A stretch of DNA of 64,000 nt, from the NCBI RefSeq assembly GCF_016919165.1, contig NZ_JAFFPS010000015.1, positions 19,171-83,170 on the forward strand. The letters run 5' to 3'. Below are positions 27,300 through 36,844 of this stretch, one piece after another. The translations under genes were made by a program, and so were the position numbers. The stretch comes from Leptospira chreensis (GTDB lineage Bacteria > Spirochaetota > Leptospiria > Leptospirales > Leptospiraceae). Numbering within the stretch: position 1 is the stretch's first letter; each line of letters begins with the position of its first letter. Under the pieces are notes generated by a model. That model had not been told where the DNA came from. It did not search any database and saw only the letters and a program-made list of their open reading frames with translations.

Positions 27300-27321
27300 C
27301 GACCTCTCCCATTCCCGTCAA
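27293..27321 (-). promoter_or_regulatory. putative promoter of the arsenic operon
   Basis: On the minus strand TTGACG (27316-27321) is a -35 box, and TTTATC (27293-27298) at 17-base spacing or TATCGT (27291-27296) at 19 is a -10 box inside the operator. The start of transcription would fall within about 15 bases of the ATG, giving a leaderless or very short-leader message. Confidence 0.5.
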
Positions 27322-27419
27322 GGGAAATTGGTAGAATTTCGGGGGAGGAAGGCCCCTGGATTTCCAAGGGGCAGTGGCAACTGAGTGGGCTTACAAAAAA
27401 AGAGAAAGAGAATCCGTTT

Positions 27420-28229
27420 CTAGAGGCCTGAGTTATCAGGAATGACTACGGGTTCGTCAGAAGTCGGGGTGTCCGGTTTGACATCGGCGGGTGTGTATCC
27501 GTTGTCATTTTGGGGTTTGGTGCGGTTGTCCCATTCTCCCGGGTTTGGTTTTTTATTTCCTTCTACAGAAAACAACCAACCATCTTCTTGTTTGTTTGTG
27601 GCACCTTGTTCATGAGGATAGGAATCAATGGGCCTTATGGTAATGGATATGTATTGGATGATTCTTTCATCTTTTACCGGATCTAAATACGCCAAACTAT
27701 CGTTACGCCATCTGTTCTTTGTGCGAGTTTCACGGCGAAAACTTTTCATTACTAAATCTAAGTCTTTGGAATACTTTGCAAAATAAGCTCTAGGTGTTTT
27801 TGCCTGAACTACATAATACAATCCACCTTTCCTGTGGAATAAAAATCGATTGGAAACAATTTGTTTGTGTTCTGTATAGTGTAACACAACGAAGACGGAC
27901 TCATCGAATCCAGCCACTTCGTTTTCTAATAATTTTTCACGAACGAGTTTTAGATCTGGATACTTTGCGAGGAAGGTATCCACGGTTTCTTCAATGAACC
28001 GGTCGATGTCGTATTCTTTGGTGCGACGGGCGACATCAATTTGTAGGATGGCCTCCCTGTTTGTTTTTGAAAACTGGATACGAACGGTATCTGGATGTCG
28101 TAAAACTGACTTTGCCCAACCTCTTGGATATTCAAATGCAAAACTTAAAGAATCTTCGATCCAAGTTGCTGCATCCAAATGAGAAAGAGTAAGACATAAT
28201 AAAACAAGTAGGCAAAGTCGCTTTTTCAT
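27420..28229 (-). CDS. exported protein with PsbP/DcrB-like region
   Basis: 269 residues starting with a signal peptide (CLLVLLCLTLSHLDA). The mature N-terminal half contains FAFEYPRGWAKSV, then RIQFSKTNREAILQIDV, FLFHRKGGLYYVVQAKTP and LDLVMKSFRRE, which is the PsbP/DcrB-type pattern of a mixed beta sheet often annotated as hypothetical. The C-terminal about 70 residues are Pro/Asn/Asp-rich and probably disordered. Function unknown, periplasmic or surface location inferred. It is a single gene between the arsenic operon promoter and the epimerase gene. Confidence 0.65.
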   Translation of the reverse strand: MKKRLCLLVLLCLTLSHLDAATWIEDSLSFAFEYPRGWAKSVLRHPDTVRIQFSKTNREAILQIDVARRTKEYDIDRFIEETVDTFLAKYPDLKLVREKLLENEVAGFDESVFVVLHYTEHKQIVSNRFLFHRKGGLYYVVQAKTPRAYFAKYSKDLDLVMKSFRRETRTKNRWRNDSLAYLDPVKDERIIQYISITIRPIDSYPHEQGATNKQEDGWLFSVEGNKKPNPGEWDNRTKPQNDNGYTPADVKPDTPTSDEPVVIPDNSGL

Positions 28230-28258
28230 ACTTAGAATATCGGCCCCCAGTACCTTGA

Positions 28259-29221
28259 TTATTGATAGTCGGTGAGTCCTTTTCGTAAATCTCGTTCTGG
28301 AAAAAATCCTAAATTTTCAAAGGATGGGGAATCATAAATGGCCACCGATTCGACCAACGGCTGGAGCGGGGAACCATGGAAGGGTTTTCTTCGCAAAAAA
28401 GAAAGACTGCGAAAGGCAAACTCTAGGATTTTGCCCGCAAATCCACCTACGGGAATGGGAAGAAGGAAACTTTTGGCAATTCCGAGTTCCTGAAAGGTTT
28501 CGACCACTTGGTTTACGGTTACAAATTCTGGATGAGAAAACACATACACTGGTTTTGGTGGTTTTCCATTTAATGTTTGTTTGGTCCAAGTGAGTAAGGC
28601 TCTTGTGGCATCGGCAATATGGATGAGGGATTTTTTTCGATTCGAGGAAATATAAGGATACACCCTTAGTTTTGTGAGGGATCTTAATTTTGATATAAAA
28701 CTTTTGGTTCCTTTTCCGTAGATACTCGCCATACGAAAGATGGAATAGGGCCGACCGGAATCTAATACATAGTTTTCTGCCAAGGCCTTGGTTTTTGCAT
28801 AAATGGTTTTTCCAAGCCGTTCACTGTTTATATTTAAATTGATTTCTTTGGATCCATAAACAGAAACAGAACTGACAAATCCAAAATAAGGAACATTTTT
28901 TGATTTTGCAAATTCCACAAGTAATTTTGTCGAGGTAACATTGATTTGGTGGTATATCTCTTCCGTGACTTTGACTCCGGAAACTACAGCTGCTAAATGA
29001 AGGATTAAATCAATCGACTCTGGAATTAAAAATTCTTCGATTTTGTTAATGAGAGAAAGATCTCTTTCATAGAACTTAAAATTTTTATGAAACCTGATGG
29101 AGTCGGGAAAGCTGGCATAGTTTTTACCAATGGCTATAATTTTATAATCTTCGATCAAACCATACAATAATTCTTTTCCAAGAACACCGCTACCTCCAGT
29201 AATGAGTATTGTTTTTGTCAT
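28259..29221 (-). CDS. NAD-dependent epimerase/dehydratase (extended SDR)
   Basis: 320 residues from ATG at 29221, chosen because this ATG overlaps the upstream stop (ATGA) and places TILITGGSGVLGKELL at the N-terminus. The Rossmann GxxGxxG is GGSGVLG, the catalytic Ser is in FGFVSSVSVYG and the YxxxK motif is YAKTK. The family acts on nucleotide sugars or similar; the lack of sugar-operon neighbours leaves the substrate open. The upstream DUF445 gene shares the overlap and probably the transcript. Confidence 0.85.
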   Translation of the reverse strand: MTKTILITGGSGVLGKELLYGLIEDYKIIAIGKNYASFPDSIRFHKNFKFYERDLSLINKIEEFLIPESIDLILHLAAVVSGVKVTEEIYHQINVTSTKLLVEFAKSKNVPYFGFVSSVSVYGSKEINLNINSERLGKTIYAKTKALAENYVLDSGRPYSIFRMASIYGKGTKSFISKLRSLTKLRVYPYISSNRKKSLIHIADATRALLTWTKQTLNGKPPKPVYVFSHPEFVTVNQVVETFQELGIAKSFLLPIPVGGFAGKILEFAFRSLSFLRRKPFHGSPLQPLVESVAIYDSPSFENLGFFPERDLRKGLTDYQ

Positions 29222-30438
29222 ACGAGAAATACCATTTGAAACCATCCCACTACAGCACCGAGTGCCGCACCCACTAAAATTAATAACAATTCATCTTCTT
29301 GAAACGCAGACCTTAGAATGGATTCAAAGTCTTTGGGAGGTAGAGCCGACATTCGGTCTCCCATCATGATTTCAATTTCTAAGGCTTCCCCTAAGTATTC
29401 TTCTAAATGAAATGATTTTTCTACTGCATTGTCAGCCATAGCCACAGCAATTCTTTCTTTTGCAGCATCAAACTCATCAATCTTTCCTACAGCATAGAGT
29501 GCAGGTTTGGCAAGGAAGGTAATGGTATCCACATGATGGATTACTTCTTTGCGAATGATATCGATGATGTCAGTAGAGGCTTTTCCAAAAATAAGTTCTG
29601 ATAGAATGTTTTTGGGAGTTAAAATTTTTTCACTCACGAGTTTCGCATAGAGCCTGGATACTTGCGATTGTCTTTTTAAGAATAAACCTTGGTAAGTAAA
29701 GAGTCCTAAAAACTTTTTAGGAAGTAGAGGTCGAAAGATCATTTCTAAAGCAAGGTAGTTGGTGAGATAACCAACGATCACTCCCTGGATGGGAAGAGTC
29801 CATGCCACGGGAAAATAAATCATAAAAATCATTTGGACTAGGCCCAAAAGGAATCCAAAATAAAATCCAGAGCGTTCAATGAATCGAAACTCCGGAGCTC
29901 CCACTTCTTGAAAAAGTTCCACCACAAGACTTACATTGTTACCGGATAACTTTTTTAAAACTAAGGCCTTCACATCAAACAAGTTATCAATGTCTTTTTG
30001 GAGTTTTCGAATCACCTTACGAATGGTAACTCCACTTTCTCGTTTGACCTTATGGTAAATTTCTTCCCGAACCACTTCGGGAATCATATCCCAAAGTTTC
30101 GGATCCAAACTATCTGAGAATTCACGCATCGTATAGCGAATGCTAGGCTCTAGCGCGGGTAAAAATAACAACTCTGCTTTTTTGGGATCTACTTTTAAAA
30201 ATACTTCTTTGATATTGAGAAGGCGTTCCGTGATCACATCCACGGACTTACTGGCCATTTTATGGGCCTTTCTCGGAATGATGCCCTGCCAACCGAGATA
30301 CGGCGGAATTCCCACAAATTGGATGGGGTAGAAGGTCATTTTCAGTGCCAACCAGTTGGTCACCCAACCCACAAATCCGTAGGTAAACGGAATCATGAGG
30401 AGTTTCCATTGCTCTGGTGTCATCCAATTCTCCCACAT
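29218..30438 (-). CDS. DUF445 family membrane protein
   Basis: 406 residues. The N-terminal membrane segment GFVGWVTNWLALKMTFYPIQF repeats further on as GVIVGYLTNYLALEMIFRPL, and a third membrane segment closes the C-terminus (LLLILVGAALGAVVGWFQM). The repeated GWVTNWLAL/GYLTNYLAL motif is the DUF445 signature. Between them lie long, probably helical soluble stretches. The family sits in the inner membrane and has no established function. Its stop overlaps the start of the epimerase gene. The region 30439-30680 upstream holds no other gene. Confidence 0.85.
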   Translation of the reverse strand: MWENWMTPEQWKLLMIPFTYGFVGWVTNWLALKMTFYPIQFVGIPPYLGWQGIIPRKAHKMASKSVDVITERLLNIKEVFLKVDPKKAELLFLPALEPSIRYTMREFSDSLDPKLWDMIPEVVREEIYHKVKRESGVTIRKVIRKLQKDIDNLFDVKALVLKKLSGNNVSLVVELFQEVGAPEFRFIERSGFYFGFLLGLVQMIFMIYFPVAWTLPIQGVIVGYLTNYLALEMIFRPLLPKKFLGLFTYQGLFLKRQSQVSRLYAKLVSEKILTPKNILSELIFGKASTDIIDIIRKEVIHHVDTITFLAKPALYAVGKIDEFDAAKERIAVAMADNAVEKSFHLEEYLGEALEIEIMMGDRMSALPPKDFESILRSAFQEDELLLILVGAALGAVVGWFQMVFLV

Positions 30439-30680
30439 ATTCCGCTATGAGTAGGCTTAAAAACTGGGGCCAAGGGCAATCGAAATTCCTGCCTTTGGTG
30501 ATTTTTCCCTCCATTTGGTTACTTTTTTATTTTTTTTGCCGATACCCCTAAAAAAGATTTGATTTGTGTACGGAAACAGACTACAAATGGTACACTTCGG
30601 TAAGGTCTTAGGTATTTCCCGAAGTGCATTAGAAAATCTGTGGGCATCCACAAAGCGAATTTTGATTAGAGGGTAAGTCT

Positions 30681-33600
30681 ATGCGCGTTCGAGGAATTTT
30701 CACAATTCTCGTTCTCATTTCGTTGGCAGTAGTGGGTTGTTCCCGCAAAAAGAAATCAATGCCGTTCTGGTTCTTGTTAGGAACTGGTGGTGCTGTATCC
30801 GATGCAAGTGCTGGTGCTGCGACTCCTCCGGACTCCAATGGGGTTCCCCTTCCTCCTCCTGGTGATTCTGTTGGTATCACCGATCCCGATGAAGTTCCCG
30901 GTAACAATTCCGAACAAGAAGTTCCTAACCATGGACCCGCTCGTGTGATTGGAACCATCGTTCCCGTAGTGTCTGGAGTTCCTGCCAACGTAGTCTGCGG
31001 AAATCCTGGTGCTCCCCAAGCCCCTGCTTGTGTTGACCTTACTTTAATCACTGTTAGGATCGAAGTTGCCAATGGTGAAAACAATACCCTCGTTGCTTCC
31101 ACTAATGCAGAATCCAATGGAAAATTCCAATTTGATCTAACGGACCTTCCCAATAATAACTATCGTGTACTCATCAATACAGGATTTGGACTCAATTATA
31201 CATACCAAGACTTCTCACTTGTTTTTGATCCCACACAAAATCCTTATACCCTTGTCAATGTGGGAAATCTTCTCGCAGAACGTTTGTACTATAGTCAAGG
31301 CCCCGCACAATTTACGGGAGTCGTCACAAGCCCTGGATTTTCCGGCGGTGGTGTGACAGTTCCTGCAGGCCCAATCGCAGGGATCACCGTTTCTATCATA
31401 GATGCCAATGGGAACACAATCGGAACCGGTGTGACCAATGCCAATGGATCTTATGTGATCACTATCAATCCTTTGCCTAATGGAAATTATACGGTAGTTT
31501 ATTCCGGTGATTCTGTCGAAGTATCTGGCCAACCCTTTGCCAATGTCACAGAATTCATCCATTTTACTTTCCCGGGAACCAATCCAAACACTGTAGCCCA
31601 TGTGGACTTGGGAGAAACAAGCCTTCCTTGGATGGCGGCAACAGAAAGTGACCTCCACCTAACAGGAAATATCCTCAACGGTGCTCTTCCTTCGGATTCC
31701 ACCACTGTATTTACCATCAAACTTAAGAACGAACAAGGTGCGATTTTACAAACCGCTCAAATTACTGGGAATGGAAGTTTCACCATCGAAGGAAGTTATC
31801 TTTCTAATGGTGTTTATTATCTAGAAGTATCAAACCCTGTATTTTATACAGCTTCTCGTTCCTTTCTGTTTACAGCATCCCCTAACGGTGGAACCAAAAA
31901 TGTCGCTCTTACAGATCCTATTTATGTGATCGCAAAACCTTCTCTTGTTACCGGCTTTGTAAAAGATGCGAGTGGAAACCATGTTGCAGGAACTGTGATC
32001 AACGTAAGGCCTTCGGCAAACCAAGCACCGTCTCGCCTCCTCTATTTGAAAGATGATCCTACTTTAGGAAATGCCATCAAACTTTGGATTGTCGAAGCTC
32101 TCAGTGCTGTCGCAGGAACCAATTGTTCCTTAAATCCATCGGGTTCTGTATGTTCTTGTGCGATCAACCCAACTGCTTCTTGTTTGGCGGCAGTGCAAGG
32201 ATCCGGTCCATGGGGATACCAAACTTATGGGAACAAACTCTATGAAGTAAACCCAACAACGAAGGAAGTATCCTTTCTTGGAGCTAGTGGTCTTTGGGCT
32301 TATTACATCTCGGCACCTGGATTTGAAAATTACTGCGGATCCAATGCCACTCCTTGTTCTTCTAATCCACTCCAAGTGAGTTTGAATGGTGGAAATTACA
32401 ATGCGGGAACCATTTCCCTCACATCTATTGCCACTCGTTCCCAAATCCTTGGATCGATCTCTGTCCGTGATACTGCTCCTGCAGCCAATGCAGTCCATAC
32501 CAACCAATCGGGACTCTTTGTGGTCTTACTCGGAAATACTTCTGTGGATGGATCAAACCTTGCCCACATCACAACCACTGCCGCAGGACAATTTAGTTTT
32601 GGTGGTAGTTCCTATGTTGTGACTTTGCCTGCGGTTCTTCCAGTTCCATTCACCAATGATGAAGCCGGCCGAGTCGGTTATGCCTTATACCAATTGGGAA
32701 CGGGATCTGCCACAACTCTGGCACAAACGCCAAGTGTGGCTCGAGCAAATGATAATGCCGCTTCGGTGGATGTGATCAATGGAAATGAATATAACTTCCG
32801 CCAAAGTTCTTACCAACTCATCGTTGTCGATCGAGTGGCTCCATCATATCAAACAAGTTACTTATCTTCTACGAGTTTGCGAGTAGACACATCTACCGTG
32901 GCAACAAACCAATATGCCTTCACTCCTGCCGTATTCAATGTGAGTGGAGTTGTGTCGCATAGCCCAAGAGCAACAGTAACGGGAATCGTTACCGATGCTG
33001 TATCCACTCAAAATGTAAGTGGGGCTACAGTGACTCTCGGTCGACTTGTCGGTGGAAATTTTACTGCTGATGTGCATAGAGACTGTTCGGGAGGATTTGA
33101 TTCTCCGAATTGTTCGGTTTCTTCTACAAGAACTTCTGGTTCCGACCAAGTGGTGGGATCGGTGAGTTCCCAATCCAATGGAAGTTATAGTTTCCCATTC
33201 CTTTCTCCTGGTTCTTACCAACTCCGTGTGGAAAAAAACGGAATCACCACTTACTTCCCTGTAGAAGTAGGAACGGGCGGGGGAACGGTTGTGGTAAACA
33301 CTCCTATCATTACCAACGATGGTCGTGGCCATCTATCAGGATCAGTACGAACTCCTGGTGGATTCTCTTTCCTCGGAACTTACTCATTAGAAATCGTAGA
33401 TCCTAACGGTGGCACACTTCGTCCATCTGCAGGGGTGCAACCGGCATCCATTGCAACAGGAGCGACCATTTTCTCCAATGCAAGCCAATACACGATTTTC
33501 AACATCAACGCAGGTCGTTGGAAAGTTCGATTTGTCTCGGCAGGTTATGCATCAGTGGAAGGAATTGTGGACATCCAAGCGGATGTTACCACTAACTTTG

Positions 33601-34412
33601 ATATCATTACCTTTGTTCCAGGAAGTCAAACCAGTGGTTCGATTTCAGGAAGGGCTTTGTCGGCATTGTATAACACGGGAGTTTGTAACCTAACGGCTCG
33701 CATCCGACCAGGTGTGAATGTGAAGTCTGGTGCCTATGCCATTGATGCGAACGGTGCGACCATTGCCTCTGTCAAAACAGCAACAGACGGATCTTATGTG
33801 ATTCCTTCCGTTCCCCCAGGTAACTATACTTTAGAAGTATCTGGTTCTGGAAAAAGAGGGGATTGTACTTCGGTGTCTGAGAACTACTCCACAACGTATA
33901 GAACGGTTGTCTCTGCAGGTTCCGAAACTCCTGCCAACCAAAACATCTTAGTCACACCAATCCTTCCGGATAACGAAATGCGAGTGGTTCTTTCTTGGGG
34001 TGCGAAACCTCGAGATTTGGACTCCCATTTGCAGTATGGAAATTCTGCGAACAACCGCATTGTTTGGAATAACAAAACTCCTCTCGGGGCTGGTAACGGA
34101 AGTTTGGATTACGATATCACAACAGGATATGGTCCAGAAACCATCACTCTCCAAGGATCTGTCTGGAGCCAACCGAATCGTTACTACAGCATCTACAATT
34201 GGTCCGGTGAGGCCCTTATGGGAATCTCTGGTGCGAATGTTCGCATCTTCAAAGGCAGTGTCGGAGAAGTGAGAAACTATTCTATTGCACCAAACCATTC
34301 CAATCGTTGGTGGAAAATCTTCTGTATTGCTCAAGACAAAACCATCTCCGATGTGGGAACAACAGGTTGTAATGCTTCCAACTTTATTGAAAGGTCGATG
34401 TATTCCAATTAG
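30681..34412 (+). CDS. large modular surface lipoprotein (carboxypeptidase-regulatory-like domains, YfaP-like end)
   Basis: 1243 residues. Signal peptide and lipobox VVGC give lipid-modified Cys20. The rest is built from repeated beta-sandwich modules of about 90 residues with motifs such as TNANGSYVITINPLPNGNYT, SNGSYSFPFLSPGSYQLRVE and TDGSYVIPSVPPGNYTLEVS, the signature of carboxypeptidase-regulatory/SpaA-like folds. The last about 110 residues (RVVLSWGAKPRDLDSHL...) are a DUF2135/YfaP-like domain. Likely exposed at the outer membrane and perhaps adhesive; that is inference. A GAGGG ribosome binding site precedes the ATG. Monocistronic, with a terminator inside the 3' end of the convergent ABC gene. 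Confidence 0.85.
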   Translation: MRVRGIFTILVLISLAVVGCSRKKKSMPFWFLLGTGGAVSDASAGAATPPDSNGVPLPPPGDSVGITDPDEVPGNNSEQEVPNHGPARVIGTIVPVVSGVPANVVCGNPGAPQAPACVDLTLITVRIEVANGENNTLVASTNAESNGKFQFDLTDLPNNNYRVLINTGFGLNYTYQDFSLVFDPTQNPYTLVNVGNLLAERLYYSQGPAQFTGVVTSPGFSGGGVTVPAGPIAGITVSIIDANGNTIGTGVTNANGSYVITINPLPNGNYTVVYSGDSVEVSGQPFANVTEFIHFTFPGTNPNTVAHVDLGETSLPWMAATESDLHLTGNILNGALPSDSTTVFTIKLKNEQGAILQTAQITGNGSFTIEGSYLSNGVYYLEVSNPVFYTASRSFLFTASPNGGTKNVALTDPIYVIAKPSLVTGFVKDASGNHVAGTVINVRPSANQAPSRLLYLKDDPTLGNAIKLWIVEALSAVAGTNCSLNPSGSVCSCAINPTASCLAAVQGSGPWGYQTYGNKLYEVNPTTKEVSFLGASGLWAYYISAPGFENYCGSNATPCSSNPLQVSLNGGNYNAGTISLTSIATRSQILGSISVRDTAPAANAVHTNQSGLFVVLLGNTSVDGSNLAHITTTAAGQFSFGGSSYVVTLPAVLPVPFTNDEAGRVGYALYQLGTGSATTLAQTPSVARANDNAASVDVINGNEYNFRQSSYQLIVVDRVAPSYQTSYLSSTSLRVDTSTVATNQYAFTPAVFNVSGVVSHSPRATVTGIVTDAVSTQNVSGATVTLGRLVGGNFTADVHRDCSGGFDSPNCSVSSTRTSGSDQVVGSVSSQSNGSYSFPFLSPGSYQLRVEKNGITTYFPVEVGTGGGTVVVNTPIITNDGRGHLSGSVRTPGGFSFLGTYSLEIVDPNGGTLRPSAGVQPASIATGATIFSNASQYTIFNINAGRWKVRFVSAGYASVEGIVDIQADVTTNFDIITFVPGSQTSGSISGRALSALYNTGVCNLTARIRPGVNVKSGAYAIDANGATIASVKTATDGSYVIPSVPPGNYTLEVSGSGKRGDCTSVSENYSTTYRTVVSAGSETPANQNILVTPILPDNEMRVVLSWGAKPRDLDSHLQYGNSANNRIVWNNKTPLGAGNGSLDYDITTGYGPETITLQGSVWSQPNRYYSIYNWSGEALMGISGANVRIFKGSVGEVRNYSIAPNHSNRWWKIFCIAQDKTISDVGTTGCNASNFIERSMYSN

Positions 34413-34425
34413 TCGATAAAGCAGA

Positions 34426-34445
34426 AGACTCCTAAGCAGGAGTCT
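34426..34445. other. perfect 8-bp hairpin after the lipoprotein gene
   Basis: AGACTCCT and AGGAGTCT (34426-34433 with 34438-34445) flank a 4-base loop, 13 bases after the stop of the large lipoprotein gene. No T-tract follows; it may protect the 3' end of the message or help termination with the next hairpin. Confidence 0.5.
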
Positions 34446-34468
34446 GAATTTAAGAAAACTAAATTGTT

Positions 34469-35251
34469 TTAGGAAAGGACAGTAACGGAATACTGTCCTT
34501 TTTTTTCGTTTACTTGTAAGTTCAGATCATAAAGATTCGAGAGATTTTTGTCCGTCAAAACTTGGTCTTTGTCTCCAAAGCTTATCACCTTTCCTTCTTT
34601 GATTAACAAAACTTTAGAAAAGTCTTCGGGAATTTCTTCGATTCGATGTGTGATGAGAATTCTTGTGAGTAGAGGATTGTTTCTTTTTAATTGGGATAAG
34701 GATTTTCCAAAATCAGTCCTTGCTGTGATGTCTAAGGTGGCCGTGGGTTCATCCAAAACTAAAATTTCTTTTCCAATTCCAAAAGCACGGAGTAGTAACA
34801 CCTTCATTTTTTCACCGGAAGAGAGTGTGCTATAGATTTGGTTGATTTTGTGACCAAGGCCTATGGAGTTTAACAAGGATTCTGCGGTCTTGTATTGAAG
34901 AGGGGTTGGGTCTTTATAAAGTCCAAGTGTCCCGATCACACCAGTGAGAACCATCTCAAAAGTGGTAAGCCTTTGTAATAAGGATTCTTGGTGGCCTGGT
35001 TGCACCATACCTATTCGATTTTGTAAAGGTGCCATGGGTGTTTCGCCATAGGTTTCCCCGAAGGCAGAAATAGAACCTGTGGTCGGCCAGGAATAACCAA
35101 AAAGAAGGTTGATCATTGTGGTTTTGCCGGCGCCATTTCTTCCGATGATGGCAAGAGAATCTCCTTGGTTTAAGGAGAAGTTCACTAAATCTAGAATCTT
35201 TTTGTCGTTTCGAACATAAGAAACAGAATCAAAACGAATGACTTCACTCAT
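34469..35251 (-). CDS. orphan ABC transporter ATP-binding protein
   Basis: 260 residues, a single nucleotide-binding domain. Walker A is GRNGAGKTTM, the signature is LSSGEKMKVLLLRA, Walker B is EILVLDEPTATLD, and the switch His is in ILITHRIEEIP. The layout resembles YlmA/ModF-like stand-alone ATPases. No permease or binding-protein gene adjoins, so it may serve a distant transporter or a non-transport role. Its start overlaps the end of the ATPase-HDOD gene by eight bases, which couples the two. The last codons double as a terminator stem for the opposite strand. Confidence 0.9.
   Translation of the reverse strand: MSEVIRFDSVSYVRNDKKILDLVNFSLNQGDSLAIIGRNGAGKTTMINLLFGYSWPTTGSISAFGETYGETPMAPLQNRIGMVQPGHQESLLQRLTTFEMVLTGVIGTLGLYKDPTPLQYKTAESLLNSIGLGHKINQIYSTLSSGEKMKVLLLRAFGIGKEILVLDEPTATLDITARTDFGKSLSQLKRNNPLLTRILITHRIEEIPEDFSKVLLIKEGKVISFGDKDQVLTDKNLSNLYDLNLQVNEKKGQYSVTVLS
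34474..34506 (+). terminator. terminator overlapping the 3' coding end of the convergent ABC gene
   Basis: Perfect 11-bp stem AAAGGACAGTA/TACTGTCCTTT (34474-34484 with 34491-34501) around a 6-base loop, followed by a run of T on the plus strand. The same bases encode the final codons of the ABC ATPase on the minus strand. Confidence 0.85.
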
Positions 35252-36737
35252 TCGATTTTTTGAATAGAAGTTCGATTTTATTCACTGCGGCAGAGAACAC
35301 ATCGATATTGTCTAAATTAAACTTGGCGAGTAGGATTTTATCAATCGCATAAAAACCTTTTTTCTGTTCATGATAATCGGCCATCATATTAGCCATATAA
35401 ATCACTTCCACAAGGTCACGTAACTCTTGAGGTGCTAAGAAAGGTTTGTGATGGTATTCAATGGCAACACGAAGGTCGAGTGGGAATTCCCATTTTTCTG
35501 AAAGAAGTGCACCGAGTTGTGGGTGACTGAGTCCAATTGCCATTTCTTCTAATAGAGTGGAGTTTCCAGAATCGACCCCTCTTTGGTAGGTTTCGATTTT
35601 TTTGAAAAAACCTCGATCCACAGAAAGTAAAAGGAATTTTCCGATGTCGTGTAACAAAGCACTGACGGCAATGATATCGGCAATTTTGTTTGTATGATTG
35701 TTCTCTGTTGCCAGATACCTTGCATAATAACTGCAACGGCTGGAGTGGTCCCAAACATCCATCATCTTACCATATTGCCCATCCATAATCTTACGAACAC
35801 CGGACACATAGAGTAGGTTTCTAAGATTTTTGAGTCCCACTACCTTCACTGCTTGTAAGATGGAACTCACTTGGCTTCTGTTGGCAAAAAAAGCAGAATT
35901 GGAAAGTTTCAAAAGATCAGCAGAAAGAGCCGGGTTCTTTTCGATCTCCTGCGAAATCATATGTAAGTCAGAATCTGGATTGTTACAAAGTTGGATGATC
36001 TTTGTAAGGGAATGAGGCAACGGCGGAAGGCCATCAATTTCATTTAGAAGTTTTGTTTTGAGGTCTGTTTGGATCTCTACTGGCGTAGTGACTTCTGGGA
36101 CAGATAGTGTAGCGCGTGTTATTTTGTCATTGGTAAAGATTTTGAATTTTTCAGAACCAATTCCTGAATTCTTTAAAAGGAGTTGGATGAGTACTAATCC
36201 TAAACCAGCAGACTCCGTGCTGTCCGACACATCACTGAAAGCGTCGGAAAGATCGTTATAGTTCTTTGCGACCTCGATTCTTCGATTAACGCGCGCTAAT
36301 TCTTCTTTTGTAATGGGTGCGTTGTTTTCAACCGCAAAGTGGATGGATTTACCTTCCACTTTCATAAGCAGGCTGATGTAGTAATTTCCACCGTCTAACC
36401 TGTCCAATTGTTCGTTCCATTTCATGATGATATTTTCTTGGAACCGGGACATTCCCTTTGCATAATCACCAGCGTTTTGGATGTCTAAATTTTCACGGGT
36501 AAAATAATCGCGTTTTGCATTGGCCTTATTGGCATTCATCAGGAGTTCTTTTAGGACAGTGAAGATGACTTCCACTAAATAAAGTTTGTCCATATACCCC
36601 ATTACATGGACAAGTAATGCGTATATCTCCTGATTTTGTTCTTCAGTAACGAAGTAAAAATTGATTCTGGATTCTTTTGCGGTTTCTAATTGAGAGATAA
36701 TATCTTGAAAATTCACAAACGCTTTTTCCCGTAACAC
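35244..36737 (-). CDS. GHKL-ATPase/HDOD fusion signalling protein
   Basis: 497 residues, soluble. The N-terminal about 215 residues carry a histidine-kinase-like ATPase: N-box TVLKELLMNANKANA and G-box TESAGLGLVLIQLLLKNSG. Residues about 220-440 are an HDOD domain, from LPPLPHSLTKIIQLCNNPDSDLH through SNSAFF and VKVVGLKNLRNL to SALLHDIGKFLLL with an HD-like pair. There is no phospho-acceptor helix, so it is not an ordinary kinase. The GTG at 36737 is used; a GTG seven codons later is also possible. Coupled to the orphan ABC ATPase downstream. Confidence 0.87.
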   Translation of the reverse strand: MLREKAFVNFQDIISQLETAKESRINFYFVTEEQNQEIYALLVHVMGYMDKLYLVEVIFTVLKELLMNANKANAKRDYFTRENLDIQNAGDYAKGMSRFQENIIMKWNEQLDRLDGGNYYISLLMKVEGKSIHFAVENNAPITKEELARVNRRIEVAKNYNDLSDAFSDVSDSTESAGLGLVLIQLLLKNSGIGSEKFKIFTNDKITRATLSVPEVTTPVEIQTDLKTKLLNEIDGLPPLPHSLTKIIQLCNNPDSDLHMISQEIEKNPALSADLLKLSNSAFFANRSQVSSILQAVKVVGLKNLRNLLYVSGVRKIMDGQYGKMMDVWDHSSRCSYYARYLATENNHTNKIADIIAVSALLHDIGKFLLLSVDRGFFKKIETYQRGVDSGNSTLLEEMAIGLSHPQLGALLSEKWEFPLDLRVAIEYHHKPFLAPQELRDLVEVIYMANMMADYHEQKKGFYAIDKILLAKFNLDNIDVFSAAVNKIELLFKKSNE

Positions 36738-36844
36738 TCTTATATTTTAATTTCTTTTGGACGCAATAGATATTTTTTTCCCATCCAATTTCTATTTTGT
36801 CCCAGGGAAATTGTATAGTGATGACATCAGTGGAGGAAATCACT

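Noticed and set aside
30629..31153. 174-codon open frame on the minus strand
   Set aside because: It lies antisense to the large lipoprotein gene, whose translation shows a signal peptide, lipobox and repeated domains; the minus frame is composition-driven and shows no motif.
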